NCBI RefSeq assembly: GCF_003063475.1
Contig: NZ_NESP01000001.1
Coordinates: 2,480,001-2,544,000 of the forward strand
Origin: Limnohabitans curvus
Lineage (GTDB): Bacteria; Pseudomonadota; Gammaproteobacteria; Burkholderiales; Burkholderiaceae_C
Direction of reading: 5' to 3'
DNA: 64,000 nucleotides
This document shows, piece by piece, positions 40,214 to 50,230 of this stretch (positions are counted from its first letter, which is position 1; every line of letters starts with the position of its first letter). The notes beneath the pieces were generated by a model. That model saw only the letters and a list, made by a program, of their open reading frames with translations. It was not told where the DNA came from and made no database searches. The position numbers and the translations under genes are program-made.

Positions 40214-41854
40214 ATGAACACAAAACAAAACATCAACGCCGTTCAGGGCACAGATATCAGTGATTGGCGTCCCGAAGACGAGACGTTTTGGGAGAGCACC
40301 GGCAAGCGCATTGCTTACCGCAATCTTTGGATTTCGGTGCCTGCGCTCTTGTGCGGATTCGCCATCTGGGGCATGTGGGGCATCATCACGGTGCAGATGC
40401 TTAACTTGGGTTTCCCTTTCACGCAGGCTGAGCTATTCAGCCTCACGGCGATTGCAGGTTTGGCAGGTGCCACCATGCGCATTCCAGCGTCGTTCGTGAT
40501 CCGTCTGTCTGGTGGCCGCAATACTATTTTCTTGACTACTGCCATGTTGTTGGCGCCTGCGTTGGGAACGGGCATGGCCTTGCAGCACCCCGAGTGGCCG
40601 TTGTGGGTCTTCCAGCTCATGGCACTTTGGTCTGGCGTCGGTGGTGGCAACTTTGCCAGCTCCATGTCCAACATCGGTACCTTCTTCCCTAAGCGTTTGC
40701 AGGGCACGGCACTGGGATTGAACGCCGGCTTGGGCAACTTTGGCGTGACCACCATGCAGATCGTTATTCCGCTGGTCATGACGGTGAGCTTGTTCGGCAG
40801 CTTGGGTGGTGAGCCCATGACCTTGGTGAAAGACAGTGGTTGGATCTTGGGCAAGATTGTGGCTGGCACGCCGACTTGGGTGCAAAACGCAGGGTTTGCT
40901 TGGGTCTTGACATTGGTTCCGTTGTCGGTGGCTTGCTATTTCGGCATGAACAACCTGACCACGGTGTCGCCCAACATCGGTGGCACCATTCCTGCCTTCT
41001 TAAAAATTATCTGGCTCTATACCTTGTCGTTTGTCCCCGCTGGTGTCGGTCTGTATTTGTACCTGCCTGCCCCTAGTGGTTTGGGCATCCTCAACATGTG
41101 GCTGGCGATGCCGCTCATCATCGCGAGCACGTTGATGGTGATGAAGCTCACGGCCTTTGGCACGATGAAGGACAACATCGCTGCACAGTTTGCTATTTTT
41201 AAGAACAAACACACGTGGTCTATGACGGTGCTCTACATCGTGACCTTTGGTAGTTTCATTGGGTTCTCGATGGCATTGCCTCTTTCCATCACCGTGATTT
41301 TCGGCATCAGCCATGTGCCTGATGCCAGCGGCGTGCTGCAGCACACCCTGAAAAACCCCAACGCCCCCTCCGCGCTGACGTATGCCTGGATTGGCCCTTT
41401 TGTAGGCGCCTTGGTCAGACCTATTGGTGGTTGGTTGTCAGACAAAACGGGTGGTTCCATCGTCACGCAGATCATCTCGGCCGTGATGGTGGTGGCCTCT
41501 GCCAGCGTGGGCTATGTGATGTGGTTGGCCTACCAGTCGGCATCGCCTGAGCAGTACTTTCTGACCTTTATGTTGTTGTTCGTGTTGCTGTTCACGGCCA
41601 GTGGCATTGGTAACGGCTCGACGTTTCGCACCATCGCTGTGATCTTTGACCGCCAACAAGCCGGCCCTGTGCTGGGCTGGACATCGGCCATCGCTGCCTA
41701 TGGCGCCTTCATCGCGCCGGTGGTGATTGGTCAGCAGATCAAAGCGGGCACGCCTGAAGTCGCGATGTACGGCTTCGCTATTTTTTATACGCTGTGCCTT
41801 GTCCTGAATTGGTGGTTCTACCTGCGTGCAGGTGCCGAAATTCGTAACCCTTGA
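40214..41854 (+). CDS. narK2: nitrate/nitrite antiporter NarK2
   Basis: 546 residues from ATG 40214, which is spaced correctly from AAGGA; ATG 40208 is possible. Longer than NarK1, with extra loops (residues about 200-330). Nitrate signature GVGGGNFASSMSNIGTFFPKR. Type 2 NarK proteins exchange nitrate for nitrite. Paired NarK1-NarK2 is common in denitrifying proteobacteria, where they are sometimes fused; here they are separate genes. Confidence 0.93.
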   Translation: MNTKQNINAVQGTDISDWRPEDETFWESTGKRIAYRNLWISVPALLCGFAIWGMWGIITVQMLNLGFPFTQAELFSLTAIAGLAGATMRIPASFVIRLSGGRNTIFLTTAMLLAPALGTGMALQHPEWPLWVFQLMALWSGVGGGNFASSMSNIGTFFPKRLQGTALGLNAGLGNFGVTTMQIVIPLVMTVSLFGSLGGEPMTLVKDSGWILGKIVAGTPTWVQNAGFAWVLTLVPLSVACYFGMNNLTTVSPNIGGTIPAFLKIIWLYTLSFVPAGVGLYLYLPAPSGLGILNMWLAMPLIIASTLMVMKLTAFGTMKDNIAAQFAIFKNKHTWSMTVLYIVTFGSFIGFSMALPLSITVIFGISHVPDASGVLQHTLKNPNAPSALTYAWIGPFVGALVRPIGGWLSDKTGGSIVTQIISAVMVVASASVGYVMWLAYQSASPEQYFLTFMLLFVLLFTASGIGNGSTFRTIAVIFDRQQAGPVLGWTSAIAAYGAFIAPVVIGQQIKAGTPEVAMYGFAIFYTLCLVLNWWFYLRAGAEIRNP

Positions 41855-41903
41855 AGCTGTTTGAAAAGGGGTCGTTCATGACCCCAATGTATTGGAGAAA
41901 CCT

Positions 41904-44900
41904 ATGAGTCATTTTCTGGATCGATTGAATTATTTTTCAAACCCCAAGGAAGCTTTTTCTGGTGGACACGGCGTGACCACTGGCGAAGACCGCACATGGG
42001 AGGACGCCTACCGTGACCGTTGGGCACATGACAAAATTGTGCGTAGCACCCACGGCGTGAACTGCACCGGTTCGTGTTCGTGGAAGATCTATGTCAAGGG
42101 CGGCATCGTCACTTGGGAAACCCAACAGACCGATTACCCACGCACACGCCCAGACCTACCCAATCATGAGCCTCGCGGCTGTGCCCGAGGCGCATCGTAT
42201 TCTTGGTATTTGTACAGCGCTAACCGCGTTAAGTACCCCATGATCCGTGCCCGCTTACTCAAGCATTGGCGTGCCGCTTTGGCCGTGGCTAAGAGCCCGG
42301 TTGATGCGTGGACCAGCATTGTTGAAAACCCCAACGCTCGCCTTGAATGGCAAGAGCAGCGTGGCTTGGGCGGCTTTGTGCGCAGCACGTGGGAAGAGGT
42401 CAACCAGATCATCGCGAGCGCAAACGTCTACACCATCAAACAATATGGCGCGGACCGCATCATCGGTTTTTCACCGATCCCAGCTATGTCCATGATCAGC
42501 TATGCCGCAGGTAGCCGTTACCTGTCTTTGATCGGTGGCGTTTGCATGAGCTTTTATGATTGGTATTGCGATTTGCCGCCCTCCAGCCCCCAAGTTTGGG
42601 GCGAGCAAACCGACGTGCCTGAATCGGCAGATTGGTACAACTCCACTTTCATCATTGCGTGGGGCTCCAACGTGCCGCAAACGCGCACGCCCGATGCTCA
42701 CTTCTTCACCGAGGTGCGCTACAAAGGTGCCAAGACGGTCGCTATCACTCCCGACTATGCCGAGATCAGCAAATTGGCCGATCTGTGGATGCATCCCAAG
42801 CAAGGCACCGACGCTGCCATCGCTATGGCGATGGGCCACGTGATTCTCAAAGAGTTCTACTTTGACAAGCGCAGTGCTTATTTTGACGACTACGTGCGTC
42901 GCTACACCGACATGCCCAACCTGGTGCAACTCGAAGAGCGCACGCTGCCAGATGGTCGCAAGGTCACGGTGCCAGGTCGCTATTTGCGAGCCAGTGATTT
43001 CAACGGCAAACTCGGACAAGACAACAACCCCGAGTGGAAAACGGTCGCACTCGATCAGGCCGACCGCATGGTTTTGCCGAACGGTTCAATCGGTTTCCGC
43101 TGGGGCGCCGAAGGCCGCAGTGATGCAGGTAAATGGAACCTCGAGGACAAAGAGGCGCGCGGTGGCAATGAAGTCAAGCTCAAACTGAGCTTGATGGAAG
43201 GTGAGGGCGCTGACTACGAAGTGGGCGAGGTCGCTTTCCCGTATTTCGGCGGCATCGATACCCCCAACTTCAGCGCCAACAAACAAGCCAGCGCGGTAGA
43301 CGATGTGCTGGTACGCAAGGTGCCCGTGCGTCGCATCAAACTGGGCAAGGCCGGTGAAGAGCGCTATGCCTTGGTCGCCACGGTGTTCGACTTAACGGCT
43401 GCCAACTACGGCGTCGGTCGTGGTCTGCCTGGCGAAGATGCAGCTGCCAGCTACGACGACGATACCCCTTACACACCTGCATGGCAGGAAAAAATCACTG
43501 GCGTGAAACGCGATCAAGTGATCGCTGTCGCACGCCAGTTTGCCGACAACGCGGACAAGACACGCGGCAAGTCCATGGTCATCATCGGCGCGGCCATGAA
43601 CCATTGGTACCACAGTGACATGAACTACCGCGGCATCATCAACATGCTGATGATGTGCGGCTGTATCGGTCAAAGTGGTGGCGGTTGGGCGCACTACGTG
43701 GGTCAGGAAAAATTGCGTCCTCAAACTGGCTGGACCGCTTTGGCGTTCGCCTTGGATTGGGTGCGTCCACCCCGCCAAATGAACAGCACCAGCTTCTTCT
43801 ACGCGCACACCGACCAGTGGCGTTATGAACGACTTGGCGTGGAGGAGATTTTGTCGCCCTTGGCAGACAAGACCAAGTTCGGCGGCAGCATGATCGACTA
43901 CAACGTGCGTGCTGAACGCATGGGCTGGTTGCCCAGTGCACCGCAACTGCAAACCAACCCGATGCAGGTGGTCAAGGATGCCCAAGCCCAAGGCATGGAC
44001 CCCAAAGAGTACGCAGTCAAATCGCTCAAAGACGGCAGTCTCAAGATGAGCTGCGAAGACCCAGACCACCCCTTGAACTGGCCGCGCAACATGTTTGTGT
44101 GGCGTTCCAATATTTTGGGTTCGTCTGGCAAAGGCCATGAGTATTTCCTCAAGCATCTGCTCGGCACCTCACACGGTGTGCAGGGCAAAGACTTGGGCGC
44201 TGAAGAGGCTAAACCCACCGAAGTGATTTGGCACGACAAAGCGCCTGAAGGCAAACTCGACTTGCTGGTCACGTTGGACTTCCGCATGAGCACCACCTGT
44301 TTGTATTCAGACATCGTGTTGCCCACCGCCACGTGGTACGAAAAGAACGACCTCAACACCAGCGACATGCACCCCTTCATCCACCCCTTGTCGACAGCGG
44401 TGGATCCAGCGTGGCAAAGCAAGAGCGATTGGGAGATCTACAAAGGGTTTGCCAAATCTTTCAGCGAAGTGTGCGTCGGTCATTTGGGTGTCGAAAAAGA
44501 GCTGCTGCTTACCCCCCTCATGCACGACACGCCTGCCGAATTGGCGCAAGCGTTTGATGTGCAAGAGTGGAGCAAGGGCGATTGCGATCTGATCCCCGGC
44601 GTGACGGCGCCACAGATCAATGTCGTCGAACGCGACTACCCCAACACCTACAAGCGCTTCACCGCATTGGGGCCACTGCTGGAGAAGCATGGCAACGGTG
44701 GCAAGGGCATTGGTTGGAACACGGACGACGAAGTGCATCAGCTGGGTGAACTCAATGGCAAGGTTCGCGCCGCTGGCGTGACACAGGGTATGCCAAAGAT
44801 CGAAACCGACATCGATGCCTGTGAGGTGGTGTTGCAACTCGCGCCTGAGACCAATGGCCATGTCGCCGTGAAGGCTTGGGAGGCGTTGGGCAAGATCACA

Positions 44901-45698
44901 GGGCGTGACCACACGCATTTGGCCTTGCACCGCGAGGACGAAAAAATTCGTTTCCGCGATATCCAAGCGCAGCCGCGCAAGATCATCAGCTCGCCGACTT
45001 GGTCGGGACTTGAGAGCGAAAAAGTGTCGTACAACGCGGGTTATACCAACGTGCACGAATACATCCCATGGCGCACGCTGACGGGTCGTCAACAGTTCTA
45101 TCTTGACCATCCTTGGATGTTGGCCTTTGGTGAAGGCATGACCACCTACCGTCCACCGGTGGACTTGAAAACTGTGGACGAGATGCTCAATCGCCGTCCC
45201 AACGGCAACAAGGAAATCTCACTCAACTTCATCACACCGCACCAGAAGTGGGGCATCCACAGCACCTACAGCGACAACCTGCACATGCTGACGCTGAACC
45301 GCGGTGGGCCTGTGATTTGGCTGAGTGAAGATGATGCGAAGAGCGCAGGCATCGTCGACAACGACTGGGTGGAATTGTTCAACAGCAACGGTGCGATTGC
45401 GGCCCGTGCTGTGGTGAGTCAACGTGTCAATCGTGGCATGGTGATGATGTACCACGCTCAGGAAAAAACGATCAACACCCCGGGCTCGGAAATCACCGGC
45501 ATCCGGGGCGGTATTCACAACTCAGTGACGCGCATCGTGACCAAGCCAACCCACATGATTGGTGGCTACGCCCAGTTCAGTTACGGCTTCAACTACTACG
45601 GAACCATTGGCACCAACCGCGACGAATTTGTCGTGGTTCGCAAGATGCTCAAGGTCGATTGGTTAGATGACGAAGCGCCTGCAACGGTTCAGGCTTGA
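41904..45698 (+). CDS. narG: respiratory nitrate reductase alpha subunit NarG
   Basis: 1264 residues from ATG 41904 (TTGGAGA site). Reduces nitrate to nitrite at the Mo-bis-MGD centre on the cytoplasmic side. The FS0 cluster ligands are His and three Cys (HGVNCTGSC...EPRGCARG). The Mo-ligand Asp lies in YCDLPPSSPQVWGEQTDVPES. The protein starts without a twin-arginine signal, as expected for NarG. Length and motifs are normal. Confidence 0.97.
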   Translation: MSHFLDRLNYFSNPKEAFSGGHGVTTGEDRTWEDAYRDRWAHDKIVRSTHGVNCTGSCSWKIYVKGGIVTWETQQTDYPRTRPDLPNHEPRGCARGASYSWYLYSANRVKYPMIRARLLKHWRAALAVAKSPVDAWTSIVENPNARLEWQEQRGLGGFVRSTWEEVNQIIASANVYTIKQYGADRIIGFSPIPAMSMISYAAGSRYLSLIGGVCMSFYDWYCDLPPSSPQVWGEQTDVPESADWYNSTFIIAWGSNVPQTRTPDAHFFTEVRYKGAKTVAITPDYAEISKLADLWMHPKQGTDAAIAMAMGHVILKEFYFDKRSAYFDDYVRRYTDMPNLVQLEERTLPDGRKVTVPGRYLRASDFNGKLGQDNNPEWKTVALDQADRMVLPNGSIGFRWGAEGRSDAGKWNLEDKEARGGNEVKLKLSLMEGEGADYEVGEVAFPYFGGIDTPNFSANKQASAVDDVLVRKVPVRRIKLGKAGEERYALVATVFDLTAANYGVGRGLPGEDAAASYDDDTPYTPAWQEKITGVKRDQVIAVARQFADNADKTRGKSMVIIGAAMNHWYHSDMNYRGIINMLMMCGCIGQSGGGWAHYVGQEKLRPQTGWTALAFALDWVRPPRQMNSTSFFYAHTDQWRYERLGVEEILSPLADKTKFGGSMIDYNVRAERMGWLPSAPQLQTNPMQVVKDAQAQGMDPKEYAVKSLKDGSLKMSCEDPDHPLNWPRNMFVWRSNILGSSGKGHEYFLKHLLGTSHGVQGKDLGAEEAKPTEVIWHDKAPEGKLDLLVTLDFRMSTTCLYSDIVLPTATWYEKNDLNTSDMHPFIHPLSTAVDPAWQSKSDWEIYKGFAKSFSEVCVGHLGVEKELLLTPLMHDTPAELAQAFDVQEWSKGDCDLIPGVTAPQINVVERDYPNTYKRFTALGPLLEKHGNGGKGIGWNTDDEVHQLGELNGKVRAAGVTQGMPKIETDIDACEVVLQLAPETNGHVAVKAWEALGKITGRDHTHLALHREDEKIRFRDIQAQPRKIISSPTWSGLESEKVSYNAGYTNVHEYIPWRTLTGRQQFYLDHPWMLAFGEGMTTYRPPVDLKTVDEMLNRRPNGNKEISLNFITPHQKWGIHSTYSDNLHMLTLNRGGPVIWLSEDDAKSAGIVDNDWVELFNSNGAIAARAVVSQRVNRGMVMMYHAQEKTINTPGSEITGIRGGIHNSVTRIVTKPTHMIGGYAQFSYGFNYYGTIGTNRDEFVVVRKMLKVDWLDDEAPATVQA

Positions 45699-45709
45699 AG
45701 GAGATACAT

Positions 45710-47242
45710 ATGAAAATACGCGCACAAATTGCCATGGTCCTGAACCTGGACAAATGCATCGGTTGCCACACCTGTTCGGTCACGTGTAAAAACGTGTGGA
45801 CCAGCCGTCCCGGCGTGGAATACGCTTGGTTCAACAACGTCGAGACCAAGCCCGGCATTGGCTACCCCAAAGAGTGGGAAAACCAAGACAAATGGAATGG
45901 TGGCTGGACCCGTAAGGCCGATGGTTCGATCGAACCCAAGCAGGGTGGCAAGTGGAAGCTGTTGATGCGCATTTTTGCGAATCCAAACATGCCTCAGATC
46001 GACGACTACTACGAACCGTTCACTTATGACTACGAGCACCTGCAAAGTGCACCCGAGTCCAGGGCCACCCCCACGGCACGTCCACGCAGCTTGATCACAG
46101 GTCAACGCATGCAGAAGATCGAATGGGGTCCTAACTGGGAAGAGATTCTGGGCGGCGAATTTAGCAAGCGTAGCAAAGACGCCAACCTCGCCAACTTCGA
46201 CCAAGTCCAAAAAGAGATGGTCGGCCAGTTTGAAAACACCTTCATGATGTATTTGCCACGCCTGTGCGAACACTGTTTGAACCCGACCTGTGTGGCCTCG
46301 TGCCCGTCAGGATCGATTTACAAGCGTGAAGACGACGGCATCGTGTTGATCGACCAAGACAAGTGTCGCGGTTGGCGCATGTGCGTGAGCGGCTGCCCTT
46401 ACAAGAAGATTTATTACAACTGGCAAAGTGGCAAGGCAGAGAAGTGCATCTTCTGCTTTCCACGCATCGAAGCGGGTCAACCCACGGTGTGTTCAGAAAC
46501 TTGCGTGGGGCGTATCCGCTACCTCGGTGTGGTGCTGTATGACGCAGACCGCATCGCTGAAGCCGCGAGCACGGAGAACGAAAAGGACTTGTACCAAGCC
46601 CAGCTCGACATCTTCCTCAACCCGCATGATCCCAAGGTGATTGCGCAAGCCCGCTTAGACGGCATCCCCGAGTCTTGGCTCGAAGGTGCGCGCAACAGTC
46701 CGGTCTACAAAATGGCGATTGATTGGAAAGTCGCGTTGCCACTGCACCCCGAATATCGGACGCTCCCGATGGTGTGGTACGTGCCACCGTTGTCACCCAT
46801 CACGGCGGCTGCCAATGCCGGCCATGTCGGCATGAACGGCGAGTTGCCTGATGTGTCGCAAATGCGCATCCCCGTCCAGTACTTGGCGAATTTGCTGACC
46901 GCTGGCGACATTGCCCCCGTCACCCGTGCCCTCGAACGCATGTTGGCCATGCGCGCCTACCAGCGCGGCAAACATGTGGATGGTGTCGAGAACTATGCCG
47001 TGTTGGAGCAAACCGGTTTGACCGTCGCTCAAGTCGAAGAGATGTACCAAATCATGGCCATCGCGAATTACGAAGATCGCTTTGTGATCCCAAGCTCGCA
47101 CCGTGAATATGCAGAAAACGCCTTTGATGTGCGTGGTGGCTGCGGCTTCTCGTTTGGCAATGGTTGCTCTGATGGGCAGTCCGATGCCAGTTTGTTTGGC
47201 GGTGACAAACGCCGCACGATTCCGATTCAACCTGTCGTCTAA
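45710..47242 (+). CDS. narH: respiratory nitrate reductase beta subunit NarH
   Basis: 510 residues from ATG 45710 (AAGGAGATA site). Carries four Fe-S clusters: CIGCHTCSVTCKNVW, CEHCLNPTCVASCPSG, CRGWRMCVSGCPYKK with Trp in place of one Cys (the [3Fe-4S] cluster) and CIFCFPR...VCSETC. Passes electrons from NarI to NarG. Confidence 0.97.
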   Translation: MKIRAQIAMVLNLDKCIGCHTCSVTCKNVWTSRPGVEYAWFNNVETKPGIGYPKEWENQDKWNGGWTRKADGSIEPKQGGKWKLLMRIFANPNMPQIDDYYEPFTYDYEHLQSAPESRATPTARPRSLITGQRMQKIEWGPNWEEILGGEFSKRSKDANLANFDQVQKEMVGQFENTFMMYLPRLCEHCLNPTCVASCPSGSIYKREDDGIVLIDQDKCRGWRMCVSGCPYKKIYYNWQSGKAEKCIFCFPRIEAGQPTVCSETCVGRIRYLGVVLYDADRIAEAASTENEKDLYQAQLDIFLNPHDPKVIAQARLDGIPESWLEGARNSPVYKMAIDWKVALPLHPEYRTLPMVWYVPPLSPITAAANAGHVGMNGELPDVSQMRIPVQYLANLLTAGDIAPVTRALERMLAMRAYQRGKHVDGVENYAVLEQTGLTVAQVEEMYQIMAIANYEDRFVIPSSHREYAENAFDVRGGCGFSFGNGCSDGQSDASLFGGDKRRTIPIQPVV

Positions 47243-47254
47243 ATCGAGGCTCCT

Positions 47255-47935
47255 ATGAAACCCATTCGTTATTCCCTACGCGTGTTGTCGCAGTTGCTGT
47301 CGTATCCGGACGCTGAGCTGCGTCAGCAACTCCCCCTGCTGTTGCCAGTGCTCGAAGAAGAGGGCGCGCTTAGCTTGGCGCGTCGCACCGAACTGCAAGC
47401 CTTGGTCACGCACCTGTTGCGTCTCGACACATTGGATGCCGAGGCGCGCTACGTCGAGACCTTCGACCGTGGCCGTGCGACTTGTCTGCACTTGTTTGAA
47501 CATGTGCACGGCGACTCTCGCGACCGTGGTCCGGCCATGATCGATCTCACCAAAACGTATGAGCAATCAGGCCTGTTCCTTGCCCCTGAAGAGTTGCCTG
47601 ACCATTTGTGCGTGGTGTTGGAGTTCGCTTCAACCCAAACGCCTGAGGTGGCCAAAGCATTCTTGGGTGAAATGGCGCACATCTTGAACGCCATCTTCAG
47701 TGCCTTGCTCAAACGCGAAAGCCCCTACGCCGTGGTGGTGGCTGCCGTGCTCGAGCTGGCAGGTCACAAAGCCCAAGCCGTTGCGATAGCCGCGGAAGAG
47801 TCACTCGACGACAGCTGGAGCGAGCCCGAAGCCTTTGATGGCTGTAGCACGCGTGGCCAGGCCCGTCCGGGTGATGTCCAACCCATTCATTTCGTGAAAA
47901 AGGCATCCAGCCACACGCCGGGAGTTTCAGTATGA
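47255..47935 (+). CDS. narJ: nitrate reductase assembly chaperone NarJ
   Basis: 226 residues. All-helical TorD/NarJ fold with the conserved YVETFDRGRATCLHLFEHVHGDSRDRG segment. Helps insert the Mo-cofactor into NarG. Overlaps narI by ATGA. Confidence 0.94.
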   Translation: MKPIRYSLRVLSQLLSYPDAELRQQLPLLLPVLEEEGALSLARRTELQALVTHLLRLDTLDAEARYVETFDRGRATCLHLFEHVHGDSRDRGPAMIDLTKTYEQSGLFLAPEELPDHLCVVLEFASTQTPEVAKAFLGEMAHILNAIFSALLKRESPYAVVVAAVLELAGHKAQAVAIAAEESLDDSWSEPEAFDGCSTRGQARPGDVQPIHFVKKASSHTPGVSV

Positions 47936-48651
47936 GCTACTTTGACCATTTCATTTTTGGCCTCTACCCGTACATTGCACTGAGTGTGTTTTTGCTCGGA
48001 AGTCTGATCCGTTTCGACCGCGATCAGTACACATGGAAGAGTGATTCTTCTCAACTCCTGCGCAGCGGTCAGTTGCGTTGGGGTAGCAACTTGTTCCATG
48101 TCGGCGTGTTGTTTTTGTTAGGCGGACACAGCGTGGGCATGCTCACGCCCCACTTCATGTATGAACACTTCGTGACGGCTGGCGACAAGCAACTGTTGGC
48201 CATGGTCTCTGGCGGTGTGTTTGGCGTGATGGGTTTCATCGGGGTAACGGTGCTGTTGCACCGCCGATTATTTGATGTGCGCATCCGTGTGAACAGCAAG
48301 CCGAGCGATATTGTGTTGTTGGTGTTGCTGTGGGTTCAGTTCGCTTTGGGCTTGGCCACGATCCCGCTGTCTGCACAGCATCTGGATGGCGGCATGATGC
48401 TCAAGCTCGCTGAATGGGCGCAACGCATCGTCACCTTCCGAGGTGGTGCGGTGGAGTTGTTGTCTGAAGCCAGTTGGATCTTCAAGGCGCACATGTTCTT
48501 GGGCATGAGCATCTTCTTCATCTTCCCGTTCACGCGGCTGGTGCACGTCTGGAGTGGCTTTGGTACCTTAGCCTATGTGGTGCGTCCGTACCAGTTGGTG
48601 CGCAGCCGTCGTATGGGCATGACGCCCCGCGTGCCACTCAGCCGTCGTTGA
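47932..48651 (+). CDS. narI: respiratory nitrate reductase gamma subunit NarI
   Basis: 239 residues, five membrane helices. Heme b ligands: His in NLFHVGVLFLLGGHSVG and in FKAHMFLGMSIFFIFPFTRLVHVWSG. Takes electrons from quinol and anchors NarGH to the inner membrane. Confidence 0.95.
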   Translation: MSYFDHFIFGLYPYIALSVFLLGSLIRFDRDQYTWKSDSSQLLRSGQLRWGSNLFHVGVLFLLGGHSVGMLTPHFMYEHFVTAGDKQLLAMVSGGVFGVMGFIGVTVLLHRRLFDVRIRVNSKPSDIVLLVLLWVQFALGLATIPLSAQHLDGGMMLKLAEWAQRIVTFRGGAVELLSEASWIFKAHMFLGMSIFFIFPFTRLVHVWSGFGTLAYVVRPYQLVRSRRMGMTPRVPLSRR

Positions 48652-48683
48652 AATTTCGCACCCCACACATTCAGGACTCCACC

Positions 48684-49547
48684 ATGACGATTCATACCTC
48701 CCATGAGAACCAGAGCAACACGTCAGAGGGCTGCGGCAGTGGCTCTTGCGGTTGTCAGAGCGTTGATGCTGCCGCGATCGCAATCGCCAGCATCAATGGC
48801 ATTGCTTTGCAAGCGCCCGGCGAAAGCGTGGATCACGAAACCTTGCGTGAGCGGGCCTATTCCGAATTGTTGCGTCAAGAGGCGGTCAGGCTCGGGCATT
48901 TGCCACCGCACACGGGCTTGATGGCGCCGACGTTGTTGGCTGAACAGCAAGACATCGTGGACCGTATGCTTGAGACCGAAGTCGTCTCGCCGCAACCCAC
49001 ACAAGAAGAAGCCAAACGGTATTACGAGGCACATCAGGCCCAGTTCACCGTGGGTCAGGAGCGCTTGGTACGCCACATTTTGTTTGCCGTCACACCCGGT
49101 GTGAATGTGCAAGCGTTGGCACAACGCGCAGAGGCTGCCTTGCTTGAGTTGTCGCACAAAGACGTGGCCCCTGAGCGCTTTGCCCAGTTGGCTGGCGAGT
49201 TGTCAAATTGCCCGACGGGCGCGCAAGGCGGCGCACTCGGTTGGCTGACCCCTAACGACTGTGCGCCAGAGTTCGCCAAAGAACTGTTCTACCTGCAAGA
49301 GTCCAGCCAAGGGACCGGTCTGCGCCCCCGCTTGGTGCACACACGGTTTGGTTTCCATCTTGTCGATGTGCTAGATGTGAACCTAGGGCATCTGCCAGAC
49401 TTTGAAACCTTGAAGGCGCAAATTGCATCCCGTTTGCAATGGCAGTCCCGCGCCACCGCGCTGGGGCAATACATGCGTCGCTTGGTGGGCTTGGCGCATG
49501 TCACAGGGATTGAGCTGGATGGGGACGCCTCGTCCTTGGTGCAATGA
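48684..49547 (+). CDS. PpiC-type peptidyl-prolyl isomerase of the nar operon
   Basis: 287 residues from ATG 48684; the longer frame from 48474 lies inside narI. An unusual Cys/Gly/Ser-rich N-terminus (GCGSGSCGCQS), a helical SurA-like region, then a parvulin domain (RLVRHILFAVTPG ... GGALGWLTPNDCAPEFAKELFYL ... VHTRFGFHLVDVLD). No signal peptide, so cytoplasmic. Parvulins of this kind lie after narI in several betaproteobacteria and are thought to aid NarGHI maturation; that role is inference. 32-bp gap from narI. Confidence 0.88.
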   Translation: MTIHTSHENQSNTSEGCGSGSCGCQSVDAAAIAIASINGIALQAPGESVDHETLRERAYSELLRQEAVRLGHLPPHTGLMAPTLLAEQQDIVDRMLETEVVSPQPTQEEAKRYYEAHQAQFTVGQERLVRHILFAVTPGVNVQALAQRAEAALLELSHKDVAPERFAQLAGELSNCPTGAQGGALGWLTPNDCAPEFAKELFYLQESSQGTGLRPRLVHTRFGFHLVDVLDVNLGHLPDFETLKAQIASRLQWQSRATALGQYMRRLVGLAHVTGIELDGDASSLVQ

Positions 49548-50230
49548 TGCCACCCGCGCCGCCGGAGTCTTCTGATGAGCTGCTGCATCGCTTGCAGCGT
49601 TTTCACGCGGACTATTTCCCGTTGCACCAACAACGGTTTCAGGACTTGGTGGCGCAAGGACAGCATCCCAAAACTTTGTTCATCGGCTGCTCTGATTCCC
49701 GGCTGGTGCCCTATCTGCTGACAGGGGCAGGGCCTGGTGAGTTGTTCATCGTGCGCAATGTCGGTGCATTGGTCCCGTCCTATGACGGCTCGCATGGTCT
49801 ACACGGCACCATGGCAGGGATTGAGTTTGCTGTCCTCATGCTGCACGTGAAAAGCATCATTGTGTGCGGCCACAGCCACTGCGGCGCCATACGCACAGCC
49901 TACGAGGGTGCACCCGAAGAAGCCAAAGCATTGCAAAACTGGTTGCGCTTGGTGGATGAAGCCTTGTTACCTGTGCAACCTTGCCCTGAGGCGCTCTTGC
50001 GCACGGAGCAACGGTCGGTGGTGTTGCAGCTGGAGCGGCTGATGGACTACCCGATGGTCAGGCGCGAGGTCGAGGCAGGGCGCTTGAAGCTGCACGGTTG
50101 GCACTATGTGATTGAAGAGGGTGAGGTCCATGTGTTCGACGTACAGCGCGGCGACTTTGTGCCCGCATCGCGTTCGACTCACAGCGGAACGGGTCCTTTT
50201 ACGCCACATGTGGAGCATTTGAATGAGTGA
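49544..50230 (+). CDS. beta-class carbonic anhydrase
   Basis: 228 residues. Zinc ligands Cys (FIGCSDSRLVP), His and Cys (VVCGHSHCGAI segment; ICGHSHCGA pattern); the Asp-Arg dyad is in SDSR. Interconverts CO2 and bicarbonate. Its ATG overlaps the PpiC stop (ATGATG), so it is translated with the nar operon. Why a nitrate-respiration operon carries it is unclear; pH or bicarbonate balance for anaerobic carboxylation is a possibility. Confidence 0.92.
   Translation: MMPPAPPESSDELLHRLQRFHADYFPLHQQRFQDLVAQGQHPKTLFIGCSDSRLVPYLLTGAGPGELFIVRNVGALVPSYDGSHGLHGTMAGIEFAVLMLHVKSIIVCGHSHCGAIRTAYEGAPEEAKALQNWLRLVDEALLPVQPCPEALLRTEQRSVVLQLERLMDYPMVRREVEAGRLKLHGWHYVIEEGEVHVFDVQRGDFVPASRSTHSGTGPFTPHVEHLNE

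Noticed and set aside
43392..44156. 254-residue minus-strand frame within narG
   Set aside because: Antisense shadow of a clear gene; no motif, no ribosome site.
41904..47242. Periplasmic Nap-type or NxrA (nitrite oxidoreductase) identity for narGH
   Set aside because: No twin-arginine signal, and neighbours narJ, narI and NarK proteins plus the NarG His-Cys cluster favour the membrane-bound cytoplasmic nitrate reductase.
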